Positions 6,036-6,835 of a stretch of DNA of 6,835 nt are shown here, piece by piece. A model generated the notes under the pieces. It was given only the letters and a program-made list of their open reading frames with translations. It did not search any database and had not been told where the DNA came from. The position numbers were made by a program, and so were the translations under genes. Origin of the DNA: Bradyrhizobiaceae bacterium (lineage in GTDB: Bacteria; Pseudomonadota; Alphaproteobacteria; Rhizobiales; Hyphomicrobiaceae); assembly GCA_947475855.1 (NCBI GenBank), contig CANJPN010000340.1:1-6835 (forward strand), written 5' to 3'. The first letter of the stretch is position 1. Each line of letters begins with the position of its first letter.

Positions 6036-6632
6036 GTGCGCATCCTTCTCGTCTATGCCCATCCTGTCGAGAACAGCTATGCCGCCGCATTACGCGATGC
6101 CGTCTTGGACGAACTCACCCTAGGCGGTCATCACGTGGATCTCTGCGATCTCTATGCCGAGGGCTTTCAGGCGGCCCTGACCCGCGAGGAGCGCCTCACT
6201 TACCATTCTGTCCCCGACAACGCGGGAAACGTGGCGTCGGACGTCGAACGCCTCAGGCGGGCGGAAGGTGCCATCTTTATCTTCCCGTCCTGGTGGTACG
6301 GCATGCCGGCAATCCTCAAGGGCTGGTTCGACCGCGTCTGGCTGCCGGGTGTGGCCTTCGAGTTCGGGCCCCAGGCGATCCGCCCGCTGCTGGGAAACAT
6401 CAGGCTGTTCGGCGTTGTCACGACGACCGGCGCACCCGGCTGGTTCACCAGGCTGTACATGGGCAATCCCAACCGAAAGGTCTTGATGCGCGGGCTTTCC
6501 CGCCTTCTGCCCGGCCGCCGTATCGAACGCTTCTGGCTGGCCCTCTACGGGATCGACCGCAGCACCCAGGCCCAGCGGGAACGCTTCATCGCACAGGTTC
6601 GCCGGCGCATCGCGGCGATCACCAAAGTATGA
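6036..6632 (+). CDS. NAD(P)H-dependent oxidoreductase, flavodoxin-like fold (KefF/MdaB/NQO family)
   Basis: This is a predicted cytosolic FMN or FAD protein that transfers electrons from NAD(P)H to quinones or similar acceptors. From the GTG at 6036 it has 198 residues, normal for this family. The first strand and phosphate-binding loop read VRILLVYAHPVENSYAAALRDAV (1-23, shown here in parts of the family pattern). A second flavin-contacting segment is FPSWWYGMPAILKGWFDRV (83-101). After that come LLGNIRLFGVVTTTGAP and the C-terminal helix. The frame stays open to an ATG at 5868, which would add 56 residues (254 in all). That extension is Cys-, Trp- and charge-rich, has no family counterpart and precedes the first beta-strand, so I prefer GTG with a weak TGGGA 7 nt upstream. 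Its exact substrate is unknown; a potassium-efflux ancillary role as in KefF is only one possibility, and no kef transporter is present. It lies 54 bp before rlmN on the same strand and may be co-transcribed with it. Confidence 0.85.
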   Translation: MRILLVYAHPVENSYAAALRDAVLDELTLGGHHVDLCDLYAEGFQAALTREERLTYHSVPDNAGNVASDVERLRRAEGAIFIFPSWWYGMPAILKGWFDRVWLPGVAFEFGPQAIRPLLGNIRLFGVVTTTGAPGWFTRLYMGNPNRKVLMRGLSRLLPGRRIERFWLALYGIDRSTQAQRERFIAQVRRRIAAITKV

Positions 6633-6686
6633 CTTGCCCGTCCGCTGACCCTTGCCGCCAAGCCCGCGCACCGCTAAATCCCGGCA

Positions 6687-6835
6687 ATGACAATTGTTCT
6701 GGACAACACGCCGCGCAGTGCAGCTCCCGCGGCGGACGCCGCTGCGCTGCCGGCCATCGCCCGCCCAACGATCGCCGGCATGGATCGCACTGCGCTGGCG
6801 GCTGCGCTCGACAAAATCGGCGTGCCGGCCAAGCA
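6687..6835 (+). CDS. rlmN: 23S rRNA (adenine(2503)-C(2))-methyltransferase, N-terminal part, cut by window edge
   Basis: The frame is open from the ATG at 6687 to the window end (49 codons plus two bases). After a variable Ala/Pro-rich start, residues 31-49 read GMDRTALAAALDKIGVPAK. This matches the helical N-terminal segment of RlmN (the G-(L/M)-x-R-x-x-L-x-x-x-L-x-x-x-G-x-P-x-K pattern) that precedes the radical-SAM domain. RlmN methylates A2503 of 23S rRNA and A37 of some tRNAs, affecting decoding accuracy. The radical-SAM CxxxCxxC motif lies beyond the window, so the call rests on this short segment and on my recollection of alphaproteobacterial RlmN N-termini. The internal ATG at 6780 is an alternative start but would remove much of the segment. 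No strong Shine-Dalgarno is seen. Confidence 0.68.
   Translation, partial: MTIVLDNTPRSAAPAADAAALPAIARPTIAGMDRTALAAALDKIGVPAK

Overview
The window is high-GC DNA from a Gram-negative, alphaproteobacterium-like genome. A sphingomonad or rhizobial relative fits best. The Gram-negative assignment rests on an outer-membrane TonB-dependent receptor. The finer placement is inference from the style of the receptor, the tRNA-Thr and the N-terminus of RlmN. I found no rRNA, insertion sequence, CRISPR array or phage gene.

Left part (1-5252, all minus strand). Read in transcription order there are three genes: a Wzx-type polysaccharide flippase (about 5180 to 3603), an Sfp-type 4'-phosphopantetheinyl transferase (3570 to 2794) and a TonB-dependent outer-membrane receptor (2639 to the window edge). 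The receptor is open across the whole left third of the window and lacks only its last few codons, which lie beyond base 1. The flippase and transferase are 32 bp apart and probably co-transcribed. The receptor follows after a 154-bp gap and may have its own promoter. Together they point to export of a lipid-linked glycan, activation of a carrier protein (ACP or PCP) and TonB-driven uptake of a ligand. No glycosyltransferase, polymerase, synthase or carrier protein is in the window, so the shared pathway, if any, cannot be named.

Middle (5253-6035). This is essentially intergenic. It holds a complete tRNA-Thr(UGU) gene on the minus strand with encoded CCA, flanked by a perfect 12-bp palindrome on its 5' side and a tandem 11-bp repeat plus hairpin on its 3' side. 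A putative promoter whose -35 overlaps an inverted repeat lies upstream of the flippase.

Right part (6036-6835, plus strand). A flavodoxin-fold NAD(P)H-dependent oxidoreductase is followed after 54 bp by the start of rlmN, the 23S rRNA A2503 / tRNA A37 methyltransferase, cut by the window edge. These look like housekeeping genes. The tRNA-Thr therefore sits between a conserved-looking block and a more accessory-looking block, with its 3' end facing the accessory block. I see no clear new biological system. The most testable ideas are the possible island boundary at the tRNA and the flippase/PPTase/receptor linkage.
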